Shown here: positions 31,919-40,223 of the stretch, in pieces
How the letters are laid out: each line of letters begins with the position of its first letter
Numbering within the stretch: the first letter of the stretch is position 1
Assembly: GCA_964356495.1 (NCBI GenBank)
Contig: CAYHHR010000002.1
Location: 1 to 56,699 of the forward strand
Origin: JAKANM01 sp964356495
GTDB lineage: Bacteria > Patescibacteriota > Patescibacteriia > Magasanikbacterales > GWA2-37-8
Reading direction: 5' to 3'
DNA: 56,699 bases
Notes under the pieces: generated by a model
Database searches by the model: none
Seen by the model: only the letters and a program-made list of their open reading frames with translations
Told to the model about the DNA's origin: nothing
Made by a program: the position numbers and the translations under genes

Positions 31919-32488
31919 CTAGTCTTTTTTTAACTTAATTAGATCGATAAATTCACGTGCATTTTTTGAAATTCTGATGTTATAGCGAGTTTTTCTTCCT
32001 TTAACCAAAATTGTATATTTGTTGGCTTTGAATTTTAATGAGTCAATAATCTCCATTACATCTATGGCAAGTGAAGGTGTTGTGGTTACAAAATTCACCA
32101 TTATGTAGCCTCTGTCATTATAAATCGAACCGTCGGTTTCTATTAGCCCTCTTAGGCAGGCAATTGAATATTTTGCATCACTTTTAATCCAATTTGGTAT
32201 CTTGACTTTTTGCACGTTTTTACTGCCGCCCTTCGCCTTCCAGCCCAATAGTTGTTCCCACTTATTCGAATAGCAGCTTATATCGACGTAGCTGTCTTTA
32301 CCGCCCTTAATAGTCGATACTTTATTTTTCGGAGCCACTAGCTGAATTGATTCACAAATGCGTTTAATAAGTTTTGGATAATTTGTATCGCAGGTTATTC
32401 TCAATCTAACAGCCCGGCCATTTGGATTAGAAAGATTTCCATCGCCAAGCGCTAGCCCTATTACGTAGGCTAGAATTTTCTTTTTCAT
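31919..32488 (-). CDS. LAGLIDADG homing endonuclease
   Basis: 189 residues from the ATG at 32488 (MKKKILAYVIGLALGDGNLS). The open frame continues upstream into the tRNA-Leu gene and I reject that part. Two LAGLIDADG-like helices: LAYVIGLALGDGNL (residues about 6-19) and ACLRGLIETDGSIY (about 110-123), so one chain can fold as a pseudo-dimer. It is free-standing, not inside an intron or intein, and lies directly 3' of tRNA-Leu. The AT-rich codon use fits recent acquisition. Confidence 0.88.
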   Translation of the reverse strand: MKKKILAYVIGLALGDGNLSNPNGRAVRLRITCDTNYPKLIKRICESIQLVAPKNKVSTIKGGKDSYVDISCYSNKWEQLLGWKAKGGSKNVQKVKIPNWIKSDAKYSIACLRGLIETDGSIYNDRGYIMVNFVTTTPSLAIDVMEIIDSLKFKANKYTILVKGRKTRYNIRISKNAREFIDLIKLKKD

Positions 32489-32504
32489 ATTTGAATTGGT
32501 ATAG

Positions 32505-32586
32505 TGCCGCCGGTCGGAATCGAACCGACATGCCGTTAAGCGCACGATTTTGAGTCGTGAGTGTCTACCAGTTCCACCACGGCGGC
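32505..32586 (-). tRNA. tRNA-Leu (anticodon CAA)
   Basis: Minus strand. Acceptor GCCGCCG/CGGCGGC (7 bp), type II with a long variable arm, anticodon stem CACGA/TCGTG with loop CTCAAAA, T-arm GTCGG-TTCGATT-CCGAC, discriminator A. CCA is not encoded. The homing endonuclease starts 17 bases downstream. Its promoter shares bases with the parA promoter. Confidence 0.95.
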
Positions 32587-32627
32587 TAAACGTGTATCAA
32601 GCTAGTACCACGGGAAAAATTATGGTA

Positions 32628-32656
32628 ATTTTACCGATAAACTGGCCTTTTGTCAA
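32628..32656 (-). promoter_or_regulatory. Promoter of tRNA-Leu
   Basis: Minus strand: TTGACA (32656-32651), 17 bp, TAAAAT (32633-32628). Its -35 box overlaps the parA -35 box within TTGTCAA (32650-32656). Confidence 0.85.
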
Positions 32657-32678
32657 TCCTTAGATAATATGATAAACT
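32650..32678 (+). promoter_or_regulatory. Promoter of parA-parB
   Basis: TTGTCA (32650-32655), 17 bp, TAAACT (32673-32678). Divergent from the tRNA-Leu promoter, with overlapping -35 boxes. Confidence 0.72.
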
Positions 32679-32705
32679 AAAGGGGTTCGAAGTTCAAAAA
32701 ATTCT

Positions 32706-33479
32706 ATGTCAGTGACAATTTCGGTTGTAAATCAGAAGGGTGGAGTGGGGAAGACTACTACTGCTTTGAATTTAGCGGCTGCCTTGGCTGACTCCGGTAA
32801 GTTTGTATTGTTGGTTGATCTTGATCCGCAGGGCAACGCCACTTCTGGGCTGGGCATCAAAAACCAGGAACTAGAAAAAGGGCTATACCATGCGTTGATT
32901 TCTGAACAACGACTGCATGATATTATTATTAATACCGCTCATGCCGGCTTGCGCGTTGTTCCTTCGACGCCTGATCTCGCCGGAGCAAATGTTGAACTCG
33001 TAAATGTCGAAGGGCGTGAAACAAAATTGTTAGATATTCTTAGTGAGGTGAAGCATGCATATGATTTTATTATTATTGACTCTCCGCCCTCGCTTGGTCT
33101 TCTGACTCTGAACGGCCTGGTCGCCGCCGATAAAATTCTTATTCCGGTTCAGGCGGAATATTACGCGCTCGAGGGTCTTGGGCAACTGCTTCGCACGATT
33201 GACCTGGTGCGTGAGAATATCAAGCCGGAGCTTCAGGTGCTCGGCGCGATCCTCACGATGTATGACGGACGCAATCGTTTGTCCGATGAAGTAATGCATG
33301 AATTATATAAATTTTTTCCGAACAATATTTTTAGATCGGTGATTCCCCGCACTGTTCGTCTGGCCGAGGCGCCAAGCTTTGGCAAGAGCATTTTTCATTA
33401 TGAGCCTAGCGGCAAGGGCGCGAAGGCCTATGAACGGCTGGCGCGAGAAGTTTTAGATTATTTTGAAAAGAATAAGTAG
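32706..33479 (+). CDS. parA: Chromosome-partitioning ATPase ParA/Soj
   Basis: 257 residues. The deviant Walker A motif is KGGVGKTTT (11-19) with the signature lysine, followed by LVDLDPQGNATSGLG and IIDSPPSLGLLTLNGL (Walker B). It cooperates with ParB bound at parS to segregate the origin region. No parS-like 16-mer was spotted nearby. parB follows after 40 bases. Confidence 0.96.
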   Translation: MSVTISVVNQKGGVGKTTTALNLAAALADSGKFVLLVDLDPQGNATSGLGIKNQELEKGLYHALISEQRLHDIIINTAHAGLRVVPSTPDLAGANVELVNVEGRETKLLDILSEVKHAYDFIIIDSPPSLGLLTLNGLVAADKILIPVQAEYYALEGLGQLLRTIDLVRENIKPELQVLGAILTMYDGRNRLSDEVMHELYKFFPNNIFRSVIPRTVRLAEAPSFGKSIFHYEPSGKGAKAYERLAREVLDYFEKNK

Positions 33480-33518
33480 TTTTTGAAATTTGTAATTTTG
33501 ATTTTGAAATTTATATTA
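33480..33518. repeat. TTTTGAAATTT-type repeat between parA and parB
   Basis: Iterated TGAAATTT and GATTTTGAAATTTA words, resembling the complementary type of the AATTGGAAATT repeat at 2094-2132. No coding potential. Confidence 0.4.
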
Positions 33519-33519
33519 T

Positions 33520-34374
33520 ATGTCCATGGGTCGAGGCCTCGGGGCGATACTTAGTCCCACCACAGGCCGAAAAAAACAAACATTTAATACCGGCGAAAAT
33601 GTTCCCTCAGGAGCGGAGCGTATTTGGCTCATACCGTTGTCGGAAATAATGCCGAACCCCGATCAGCCTCGCCGGAATTTCAAGGAGGAAGAACTACGGG
33701 AACTGGCGGACTCAATCCGAGAACACGGCGTTCTTCAGCCGATTTTAGTTTCTGAAAAAACTGATGGGGGTTACGAGTTGATTGCCGGTGAGCGGCGTTT
33801 TCGGGCTTCAAAACTTTTGAATTTACCTACTATTCCGGCTTTGGTTAAGGAATTTAAAGACGAACAAAAATTAGAGGTGGCCTTGATTGAAAATATCCAG
33901 CGTTCCGAACTTAATCCGCTCGAAGAGGCTTTCGCTTATCAGAGGCTTATGGATGAATTTGGCCTGACACAGGAAGAGGTCGCCTTGAAAGTCGGAAAAA
34001 GCCGTTCGGCGATCGCGAACGCGGTTCGATTGCTCACTTTGCCTGAGGAAATACAAAACGCGCTCATCGAAGGAAAAATTTCTACCAGCCAGGCGCGAGC
34101 TTTGCTTGGTATTGCTGATTCGAAAACTCAAGCGGAGGTTCTGCAATCAATGTTAGGAAATAAAATTACGGTTCGCGATCTTGAGCAGAAAGTTCGTGAG
34201 AATAAGGGCACGGTTAGCCGGCGTGATCCGAACGTTATCTATATCGAAGAGGAACTTCGCGGCAAACTCGGCACCAAAGTCTCGGTTTCTAAGAAAGGCG
34301 AAGCTGGCACCATTACCATTCATTTTTTCTCAAAGGAAGAGCTGGAAGAAATTGTTCGGAAGATTTTGGATTAG
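33520..34374 (+). CDS. parB: Chromosome-partitioning protein ParB/Spo0J
   Basis: 284 residues. N-terminal ParB/Srx domain: PNPDQPRRNFKEEELRELADSI, HGVLQPILVSEK, LIAGERRFRASKL (CTP-binding GERRxRA motif). Helix-turn-helix LTQEEVALKVGKSRSAIANAVRLLTLP, then C-terminal dimerisation part. The alternative ATG at 33526 would remove two residues. Its stop overlaps that of the convergent rel gene within TTAG. Confidence 0.96.
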   Translation: MSMGRGLGAILSPTTGRKKQTFNTGENVPSGAERIWLIPLSEIMPNPDQPRRNFKEEELRELADSIREHGVLQPILVSEKTDGGYELIAGERRFRASKLLNLPTIPALVKEFKDEQKLEVALIENIQRSELNPLEEAFAYQRLMDEFGLTQEEVALKVGKSRSAIANAVRLLTLPEEIQNALIEGKISTSQARALLGIADSKTQAEVLQSMLGNKITVRDLEQKVRENKGTVSRRDPNVIYIEEELRGKLGTKVSVSKKGEAGTITIHFFSKEELEEIVRKILD

Positions 34375-35867
34375 CCTTTCTTTTTCGGTAAAATCATTTT
34401 CACAAATGAATTGATCGAGGATTGCATTTTATTTTTTATTTGCGATCGCGCCTGGTGGGTTTTGACTGATTTCAACCAGTCAGCGCTCGGGCTTTTTCTA
34501 TTTTTATCGACTATAATTTCGACAATGTCTCCGCTTCGCAGGGGCGTGTTTAAATTTACCATAATGTCGTTGACCTTGGCGCCGGCATAGTGATTGCCGA
34601 TATCGGAGTGGACCGCGTAGGCGAAATCAACCGGCGTCGCGTCTTCCGGTAAATCTATCACGTCGCCTTTCGGAGTAAATGTGAAAATTCGATTACGGAA
34701 AAAATCGATCTTTAGAGTTTCGAGATCGGCTAAATTGTGCAAAATTTCTTTTTGGATTTCGGCCAATTGTTTGGCCCAGACAACATCCTTGGCCGGCAAC
34801 CGCAGGCCTTTTTCATCATACAGCCAATGAGCGGCGACACCGAATTCCGCTTCGTAATGCATCTGTTGAGTGCGAATTTGAAATTCGATCATTTTACCAT
34901 CAAGTCCGAAGACGGTGGTATGGAGCGAAGAATAACCGTTCGGTTTCGGTTGTGCGATGTAGTCCTTGATTCTTCCCTTAGCTGGCCGCCAAAGTTTATG
35001 GATGACGCCGAGCGTGGCATAGCAATCAGCAATATCAGCGACGATTATTCTGAGGGCGACGATGTCATAAATTTTTTCCGTTTCCCAATTTTTTTTGATT
35101 AATTTTTGGTAAAAACTGTAAAGTTGCTTTTTGCGTCCATGGGTATCGATGAATTTGACGCCGGCCGCTTTAAGTTCTTCCTGCAATAGTCCAAGCACGC
35201 GATCGATGTATGCTTCGCCTTCATCAAACAACCGATCGCGGATTTTTTTGGTTCGATCGTATTCTTTGGGGTAGGCGTAGGGAAATGCCAAATCTTCAAG
35301 TAAAGCCTTGAATTCTCCCATGCCGAGACGATGGGCGATCGGCGCGTAAATCTCTATGCTCTCAAGCGCGATTCGGTAGCGTTTTTTTTCTTCAAGATCG
35401 CCGAGTGTGCTGAGGTTGTGGATTCGGTCGGCGAATTTTATGATCATGACGCGGACATCCTCGGCCATCGCTACGAACATTTTTCGAAGATTTTCTATGT
35501 ATCTTTGCGCGCCGCGATATTTCAATTTTCCAAGCTTGGTGATGCCACGAACCATTCCGGCGATGTCCGGGCCGAAATCGCGCTCAATTTCTTCGATCGT
35601 GACGGTCGTATCTTCGGGTACGTCATGCAGAAGCGCCGCCGCGATGATGGGAACATCGATGCGCATGGTAGTGAGAAGATAGGCGGTGGCGAGAGGGTGG
35701 GTGATGTATGGTTCGCCGGATTTTCTTAATTGGCCATGGTGCGCTTTGTCAGCGAGATCGTAGGCGCGCCAAATTATATCCAGTTCAGAAAGCGGCGCGT
35801 ACTTTTTTAGCCCGACAATAATGTCGTTGATGCTTAGCTTATCTGGGATTGATATTGTGCGCGACAT
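34371..35867 (-). CDS. rel: RelA/SpoT-family (p)ppGpp synthetase/hydrolase lacking the ACT domain
   Basis: 498 residues, short for a long RSH protein (700 or more). HD hydrolase domain: HGQLRKSGEPYITHPLATAYLL and AALLHDVPEDT, FADRIHNLSTLG. Synthetase domain: YDIVALRIIVADIADCYATLGVIHKLW and GYSSLHTTVFG. TGS domain: FTFTPKGDVIDLPEDATPVDFAYAVH. It ends after TGS and a basic tail, without the zinc-finger and ACT domains, so ribosome sensing may differ. It starts 10 bases downstream of the topA stop and is probably co-transcribed with it. Confidence 0.95.
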   Translation of the reverse strand: MSRTISIPDKLSINDIIVGLKKYAPLSELDIIWRAYDLADKAHHGQLRKSGEPYITHPLATAYLLTTMRIDVPIIAAALLHDVPEDTTVTIEEIERDFGPDIAGMVRGITKLGKLKYRGAQRYIENLRKMFVAMAEDVRVMIIKFADRIHNLSTLGDLEEKKRYRIALESIEIYAPIAHRLGMGEFKALLEDLAFPYAYPKEYDRTKKIRDRLFDEGEAYIDRVLGLLQEELKAAGVKFIDTHGRKKQLYSFYQKLIKKNWETEKIYDIVALRIIVADIADCYATLGVIHKLWRPAKGRIKDYIAQPKPNGYSSLHTTVFGLDGKMIEFQIRTQQMHYEAEFGVAAHWLYDEKGLRLPAKDVVWAKQLAEIQKEILHNLADLETLKIDFFRNRIFTFTPKGDVIDLPEDATPVDFAYAVHSDIGNHYAGAKVNDIMVNLNTPLRSGDIVEIIVDKNRKSPSADWLKSVKTHQARSQIKNKMQSSINSFVKMILPKKKG

Positions 35868-35877
35868 AAAAATTTGC

Positions 35878-38451
35878 TTATGCTCTTTTTTTCGTTCTTT
35901 TCTTGCTCTTTTTTTGTTTTAGCAAGTCAATTGCTTCAGCGAGAGTCATTTGTTCCAAGTTTGTATCTTTGGGAACGGAAGCAAAAGTTCGGGTTCCATT
36001 TGAAATGTAAGGGCCGTATTGGCCTTCAAGGACTTGCACCGGTTTATTTGTATCCGGGTCTAGGCCAAACTCCCTCAGGACAGTAGATTTCCGGCGGCGG
36101 CTCTTTTTTTCCTGCGCGTATATTTCTTCCGCTTCAGCGAGCGTTATGGTTAAAATATCTTTTTCTTTCGGTATGGATCTGAAATCACCCGCCTTTTTTA
36201 GGTACGGTCCGAATTTGCCGACGCTGGCCAGAATTTTTTCACCATTACTTTCACCTATAATCAATGGAAAAGAAATTATTTTTCTGGCAAGTTCCGGTGT
36301 AATGGTGTCGATATTTATTGTTTGGCTGATTGGTAAGTGTTTTGGACCATACGACAGGGCGACTTTTTTGGCCTTCTTTATTCCTTTGCCCTTTGTAGCC
36401 CTGGCGGAGGAGGGCACGTCTTCACCCAGCTGTAAGTAAGGGCCATAACGTCCGTTGCGTCTGGTAATTTCAAGGCCGGTTTCCAAATCGGTGGTTATTA
36501 CCTCGGGGCCTTGCGGCCGGCTTAATAGCTCAAGCGCTTTTTCTAAATTTAATTCGGCTGGCGGTATATTGTCAGGAATAGAAGCGGTATTATTTTCACC
36601 GCCCTCGCCGCGTTGAATGTATGGTCCATATTTACCGCTTTTTATTACTAAAGGTTTATTTGTTTTTTCGTCTAGACCAACCTCAAGCGTCGGATAGCCT
36701 TCAGCTTCGGAAGCATGTGTTACTTTCGCGTGGAAACCTTCTTTGGCGTCTCCATAAAAATCCTTTATGTAAGGAATCCATTTTTCTTTGCCTTCGGCGA
36801 CATTGTCCAGGTCGTCCTCCATTTTGGAAGTGAAATGAACGTCAACCAATTTGGAGAAGTATTGTTTTAGATAATGGTCGGTAATCATCGCCGTATAGGT
36901 CGGGACCAGGGCTTGGCCTTGTTTGATGGCGTATTCGCGCTCGGTGATGGTGTCCAAAATTGTGGCATAGGTAGACGGACGACCGACCCCCTCGGTTTCA
37001 AGTTTTTTGATCAGACTGGCTTCCGTGTAGCGGGCCGGCGGCAAAGTAGTGTGGCCTTCTTTTTCGACGGTTAAAGCCTTAACTTCCTGGTTTTCCTTTA
37101 AAATCGGCAAATGGACTTCTTGGTTTTCCAAGGCCGCTTCCGGATCGTCGGAACCCTCCACGTAGGCGCGCATGAAACCGGCGAATTTAATTCGCTTTCC
37201 TTTGGATTCAAACACCGCTTTTTCAATATTGATTTTTACGGACTGAGTGACCAGCTCGGCATTTTTCATTTGGCAGGCGACAGTACGTTTCCAAATCATG
37301 TCGTATAATTTGGCTTCTTCCGGACTGACCGCCTTCGCGACATCGGACGGATGTTGGAAATGACTGCCCGCCGGGCGAATAGCTTCGTGAGCTTCTTGCG
37401 CTAATTTTGATTTGTTGGCGAATGTTTTTGGCGCGGCAGACAAATATTCATTGCCAAATTCCTGAGCGGCTTCGCGCGCGGCGGTGATCGCCTGATCGGA
37501 GAGATTTACCGAATCAGTACGCATGTAGGTGATATAACCATTCTCATACAATGATTGAGCGGTTCTCATTGTTTGACGCGCCGCCCAACCAAATTTGCGG
37601 CTGGCTTCCTGTTGGATGGTGGAAGTGATAAATGGGGGGTAGGGATGTGTTTGGTATGGTGTTTCCGTAATTTCGGATATGAGCCACGGCTTAGCGGCCA
37701 AAAGTTTTTTGGCCAAGGCGGTGGCAGCTTCCTCATTTAGTAAAGTAAAATCTTCCGGTTTTTTTATTTTGCCGGTATTTTCATCAAAGTCTTTTCCGGA
37801 TGGAATTATTTTTTCCTCGTATTTTATCAGATGAGCTTCGAAACTGTCATTTCCTGTTTCTAATTTTGCCGTCAAATCAAAATAGGTGCTTGATTTGAAT
37901 CGAGCGCGTTCTTTTTCTCTTTCGACGATCAAATTTACCGCGACTGATTGCACGCGTCCGGCTGACAATCCATAGCGGACTTTTTTCCAAAGGAGTGGTG
38001 ATAATTCATAACCGACCAGGCGATCGAGCACCCGTCTTGCTTGCTGAGCATCCACCAAATTCATGTTCAATTCTCGCGGATTTTTAATGGCGTCTTCAAT
38101 CGCGGTTTTGGTAATTTCATGAAAAACCAGACGTTTTACTTTTTTGGCATCAATTTTTAGCAGTTCAGCCAGATGCCAGGAAATAGCTTCTCCTTCGCGG
38201 TCTCCGTCAGACGCGAACAAAATATCATCAGCCGACTTCGCGAGTTTGCGCAACTGCGCTACCCGCTGTTTTTTACTGTCCGGGATTTCATAATTCGGTT
38301 CAAACGTACCACTTTCAATATCCACTCCCATCTGGCTTTTTGGCAAATCACGGACATGACCAAAAGAGGATTCGACAATATATCCCTTTCCTAAAAATTT
38401 CGAGATTGTTTTGGCTTTTGTAGGTGATTCCACGATGACCAGAGTTGACAT
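35878..38451 (-). CDS. topA: DNA topoisomerase I
   Basis: 857 residues. TOPRIM: VIVESPTKAKTISKFLG and ASDGDREGEAISWHLAEL; active-site region GYITYMRTDSVNLS with the catalytic Tyr; then LVPTYTAMITDHYL and DYT-like DVHFTSKMEDDLD. The C-terminus has four KYGPY-type repeats (SGKYGPYIQRGE, NGRYGPYLQLGE, VGKFGPYLKKAG, EGQYGPYISNGT) in place of Cys4 zinc fingers, and a Lys/Arg tail. Relaxes negative supercoils. The segment VPSSARATKGKG, between the second and third repeats, is coded by a short GC-rich stretch (36391-36420) that looks repeat-derived. Confidence 0.97.
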   Translation of the reverse strand: MSTLVIVESPTKAKTISKFLGKGYIVESSFGHVRDLPKSQMGVDIESGTFEPNYEIPDSKKQRVAQLRKLAKSADDILFASDGDREGEAISWHLAELLKIDAKKVKRLVFHEITKTAIEDAIKNPRELNMNLVDAQQARRVLDRLVGYELSPLLWKKVRYGLSAGRVQSVAVNLIVEREKERARFKSSTYFDLTAKLETGNDSFEAHLIKYEEKIIPSGKDFDENTGKIKKPEDFTLLNEEAATALAKKLLAAKPWLISEITETPYQTHPYPPFITSTIQQEASRKFGWAARQTMRTAQSLYENGYITYMRTDSVNLSDQAITAAREAAQEFGNEYLSAAPKTFANKSKLAQEAHEAIRPAGSHFQHPSDVAKAVSPEEAKLYDMIWKRTVACQMKNAELVTQSVKINIEKAVFESKGKRIKFAGFMRAYVEGSDDPEAALENQEVHLPILKENQEVKALTVEKEGHTTLPPARYTEASLIKKLETEGVGRPSTYATILDTITEREYAIKQGQALVPTYTAMITDHYLKQYFSKLVDVHFTSKMEDDLDNVAEGKEKWIPYIKDFYGDAKEGFHAKVTHASEAEGYPTLEVGLDEKTNKPLVIKSGKYGPYIQRGEGGENNTASIPDNIPPAELNLEKALELLSRPQGPEVITTDLETGLEITRRNGRYGPYLQLGEDVPSSARATKGKGIKKAKKVALSYGPKHLPISQTINIDTITPELARKIISFPLIIGESNGEKILASVGKFGPYLKKAGDFRSIPKEKDILTITLAEAEEIYAQEKKSRRRKSTVLREFGLDPDTNKPVQVLEGQYGPYISNGTRTFASVPKDTNLEQMTLAEAIDLLKQKKSKKRTKKRA
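36391..36420. repeat. Possible repeat-derived segment in topA
   Basis: GCCCTGGCGGAGGAGGGCACG with GCCCT/AGGGC arms, read on the minus strand as VPSSARATKG. It interrupts the spacing between the KYGPY repeats. No second copy found here; assignment is tentative. Confidence 0.4.
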
Positions 38452-38461
38452 ATGACAAAAA

Positions 38462-38467
38462 ATTATA
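38462..38467 (-). promoter_or_regulatory. Candidate -10 box of topA
   Basis: TATAAT on the minus strand, 10 bases before the topA ATG. The -35 region (17 bp upstream, inside the dispersed repeat) is weak, so this is tentative. Confidence 0.4.
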
Positions 38468-38477
38468 GGCTACTCAT

Positions 38478-38541
38478 TATAATCGTAATGAGTGAGTGAA
38501 ATGAAAATTTATTTTCATTTCCGAGCGAATTAGATTATATC
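38478..38541. repeat. GAAAATTAATTTTCATTTC-type inverted repeat upstream of topA
   Basis: Inverse copy of 19563-19624: CGTAATGAGTGAGTGAAATG then AAAATTTATTTTCATTTCCG and AGCGAATTAGATTATAT. Relative to topA it has the same orientation as the other copy has to rpmC. Confidence 0.85.
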
Positions 38542-38595
38542 GAAGATATATATATACCTATTCAAATTACACGCATTTTCACTCAGTGTCAATTT

Positions 38596-39675
38596 TTAGG
38601 CCCATTGATAGGTCATTCCGCCGAGGTTTTGAATTTTTGCTTTAAGTTCGAGAAGCGTTAAGGCGCCGGTTAGACTGCTGGCTGGAATTTTAGTTATTTT
38701 GATGATTTCATCGATATGCTTCGGCCCCGCGCTGATAGCGGCAAAAATTTTTTCTTCAATGTCATTTTCCGGCGCCGGTCTCGAAAAGGTTTGTGTTTTA
38801 AGGCTGTCGAGGTGGAGAAGTCCGAGAATGTCCGCGGCTGAGGTGACAAGCGCCGCGCCTTTTCTCAAAAATTCGTTGCCGCCGGCTCCTAGTAAAGAAT
38901 TAATCGGATGCGGGACTACCAAAACTTCGCGGTTGTAATCAAGGCAACGCGCGGCAGTAATGAGAGCGCCCGACTCAAGCGGAGCCTCGGTGATCAAGGT
39001 CGCCATCGAAAGTCCGGCGATAATCCGGTTGCGAGCCGGAAATGAGTAGGGAGTAGGTTTGAATCCGGGTGGGTATTCGGAAATTATGCCGCCACCCTTC
39101 GCGACGATTTCGTCCGCTAACCCCAGATGAGAAAGCGGCGAGACAGTGGATCGATCAACGCCCGAACCGAGTACGGCAAAAGTTTTACCGCCGGCTTCGA
39201 GGGCGGCAGCGTGGGCGATGCCGTCGATTCCTAGAGCTAGTCCGCTGACGATCGCGACGCCCGCCGCGGCTAATTCTTTCACCAAGTCTTCGGTTACTTT
39301 TCTGCCGTAGGCGGTGCAGCGACGGGTGCCGACGACACTAAGAATCGGGAGACTGTTATCCGGCAACTTACCTCGATAAAAAATTATCGCCGGTGGATCG
39401 GAAATTTCTTTTAGTAGTTTCGGGTAGTCGGAGTCATTGATGGAACTTGTCTGTACGCCGGCCTCCGCCAGCTCGCGTGTGATTTTTTCAACCGGCGCGG
39501 TTTCTCGCCAGCTCATAAATTCTTCAGCGATGGCCGGGTCGAGTCCGGCGGCGACTAGTTCTTCTAATTCCGCCAGCCAGATTGCCGCCGGATTTGGGAA
39601 GGCCTTCAATAGGCGTTTGCCTCGACCGACGGAATATTTTGGAAAGTAACAGAGCGCGGCGTGAAAGTTTAGCAT
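38596..39675 (-). CDS. dprA: DNA-processing protein DprA
   Basis: 359 residues from the ATG at 39675 (MLNFHAALCYFPKYSVG); the open frame extends further into pth but that is rejected. N-terminal SAM-like helical region, then the Rossmann fold: SVVGTRRCTAYGRKVTEDL, IVSGLALGIDGIAHAAAL, VLGSGVD, SEYPPG, FPARNRIIAGLS. C-terminal winged helix (IDEIIKITKIPASSLTGAL). It loads RecA onto incoming single-stranded DNA during natural transformation. One base separates it from pth. Confidence 0.96.
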   Translation of the reverse strand: MLNFHAALCYFPKYSVGRGKRLLKAFPNPAAIWLAELEELVAAGLDPAIAEEFMSWRETAPVEKITRELAEAGVQTSSINDSDYPKLLKEISDPPAIIFYRGKLPDNSLPILSVVGTRRCTAYGRKVTEDLVKELAAAGVAIVSGLALGIDGIAHAAALEAGGKTFAVLGSGVDRSTVSPLSHLGLADEIVAKGGGIISEYPPGFKPTPYSFPARNRIIAGLSMATLITEAPLESGALITAARCLDYNREVLVVPHPINSLLGAGGNEFLRKGAALVTSAADILGLLHLDSLKTQTFSRPAPENDIEEKIFAAISAGPKHIDEIIKITKIPASSLTGALTLLELKAKIQNLGGMTYQWA

Positions 39676-39676
39676 A

Positions 39677-40216
39677 CTAGGAGGCGAGCCAAGTTTTGAC
39701 GTCGCTGACGACATGGTTGAAGATCGTTTTGAGTTCGTTCGTCTCTTCCTTGGTAAATTTTCCGAGAACAAAATCAGCCGTATCAATAATTTTTTGATCG
39801 CGCGGACTGACGCCGATGCGAATCCTCATGAAGTTCTCGGTGCCAAGTTTTTCGATGATGGAGCGGACGCCATTGTGACCGGCCGGACCGCGGCTGCTTT
39901 GCATACGGGTTTCTCCGAGCGGAATATCTTTATCGTCGTGGATAACAAGCAGATCCGCCAGGGTAAGTTTGTAGAAACTCATGGCGGCTTGCACGGCCGT
40001 ACCGGAGTCGTTCATGAAGGTCTGCGGCATCATCATTAGAATATTTTGACGACCAAGTTTTGCCCGCATCATTCTGGCGTTAATTTTTTTATCCAACAAA
40101 AATTCATTTTTGAGTTCTAAGGCTTCGACGAGTTGTAAAAGCGCGGAAAAACCAACATTATGTCTAGTCAAAATGTATTCATCACCCGGATTTCCAAGTC
40201 CGACGATAAGTTTCAT
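39677..40216 (-). CDS. pth: Peptidyl-tRNA hydrolase
   Basis: 179 residues. Recycles peptidyl-tRNA by cleaving the ester bond. IVGLGNPGDEYILTRHNVGF contains the catalytic His (HNVG), PQTFMNDSG binds the tRNA, and LLVIHDDKDIPLG and SSRGPAGHNGVRSI complete the family pattern. Lies in the order LCP-der-pth-dprA, 7 bases after der. Confidence 0.97.
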   Translation of the reverse strand: MKLIVGLGNPGDEYILTRHNVGFSALLQLVEALELKNEFLLDKKINARMMRAKLGRQNILMMMPQTFMNDSGTAVQAAMSFYKLTLADLLVIHDDKDIPLGETRMQSSRGPAGHNGVRSIIEKLGTENFMRIRIGVSPRDQKIIDTADFVLGKFTKEETNELKTIFNHVVSDVKTWLAS

Positions 40217-40223
40217 AGGAAAA

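Noticed and set aside
32489..32545. Extended N-terminus of the homing endonuclease read through tRNA-Leu
   Set aside because: The extra codons lie within the mature tRNA gene; LAGLIDADG proteins normally begin just before the first motif.
39676..39786. Extended N-terminus of dprA
   Set aside because: It would overlap pth by over 100 bases; the family starts near MLNFHAALCY.
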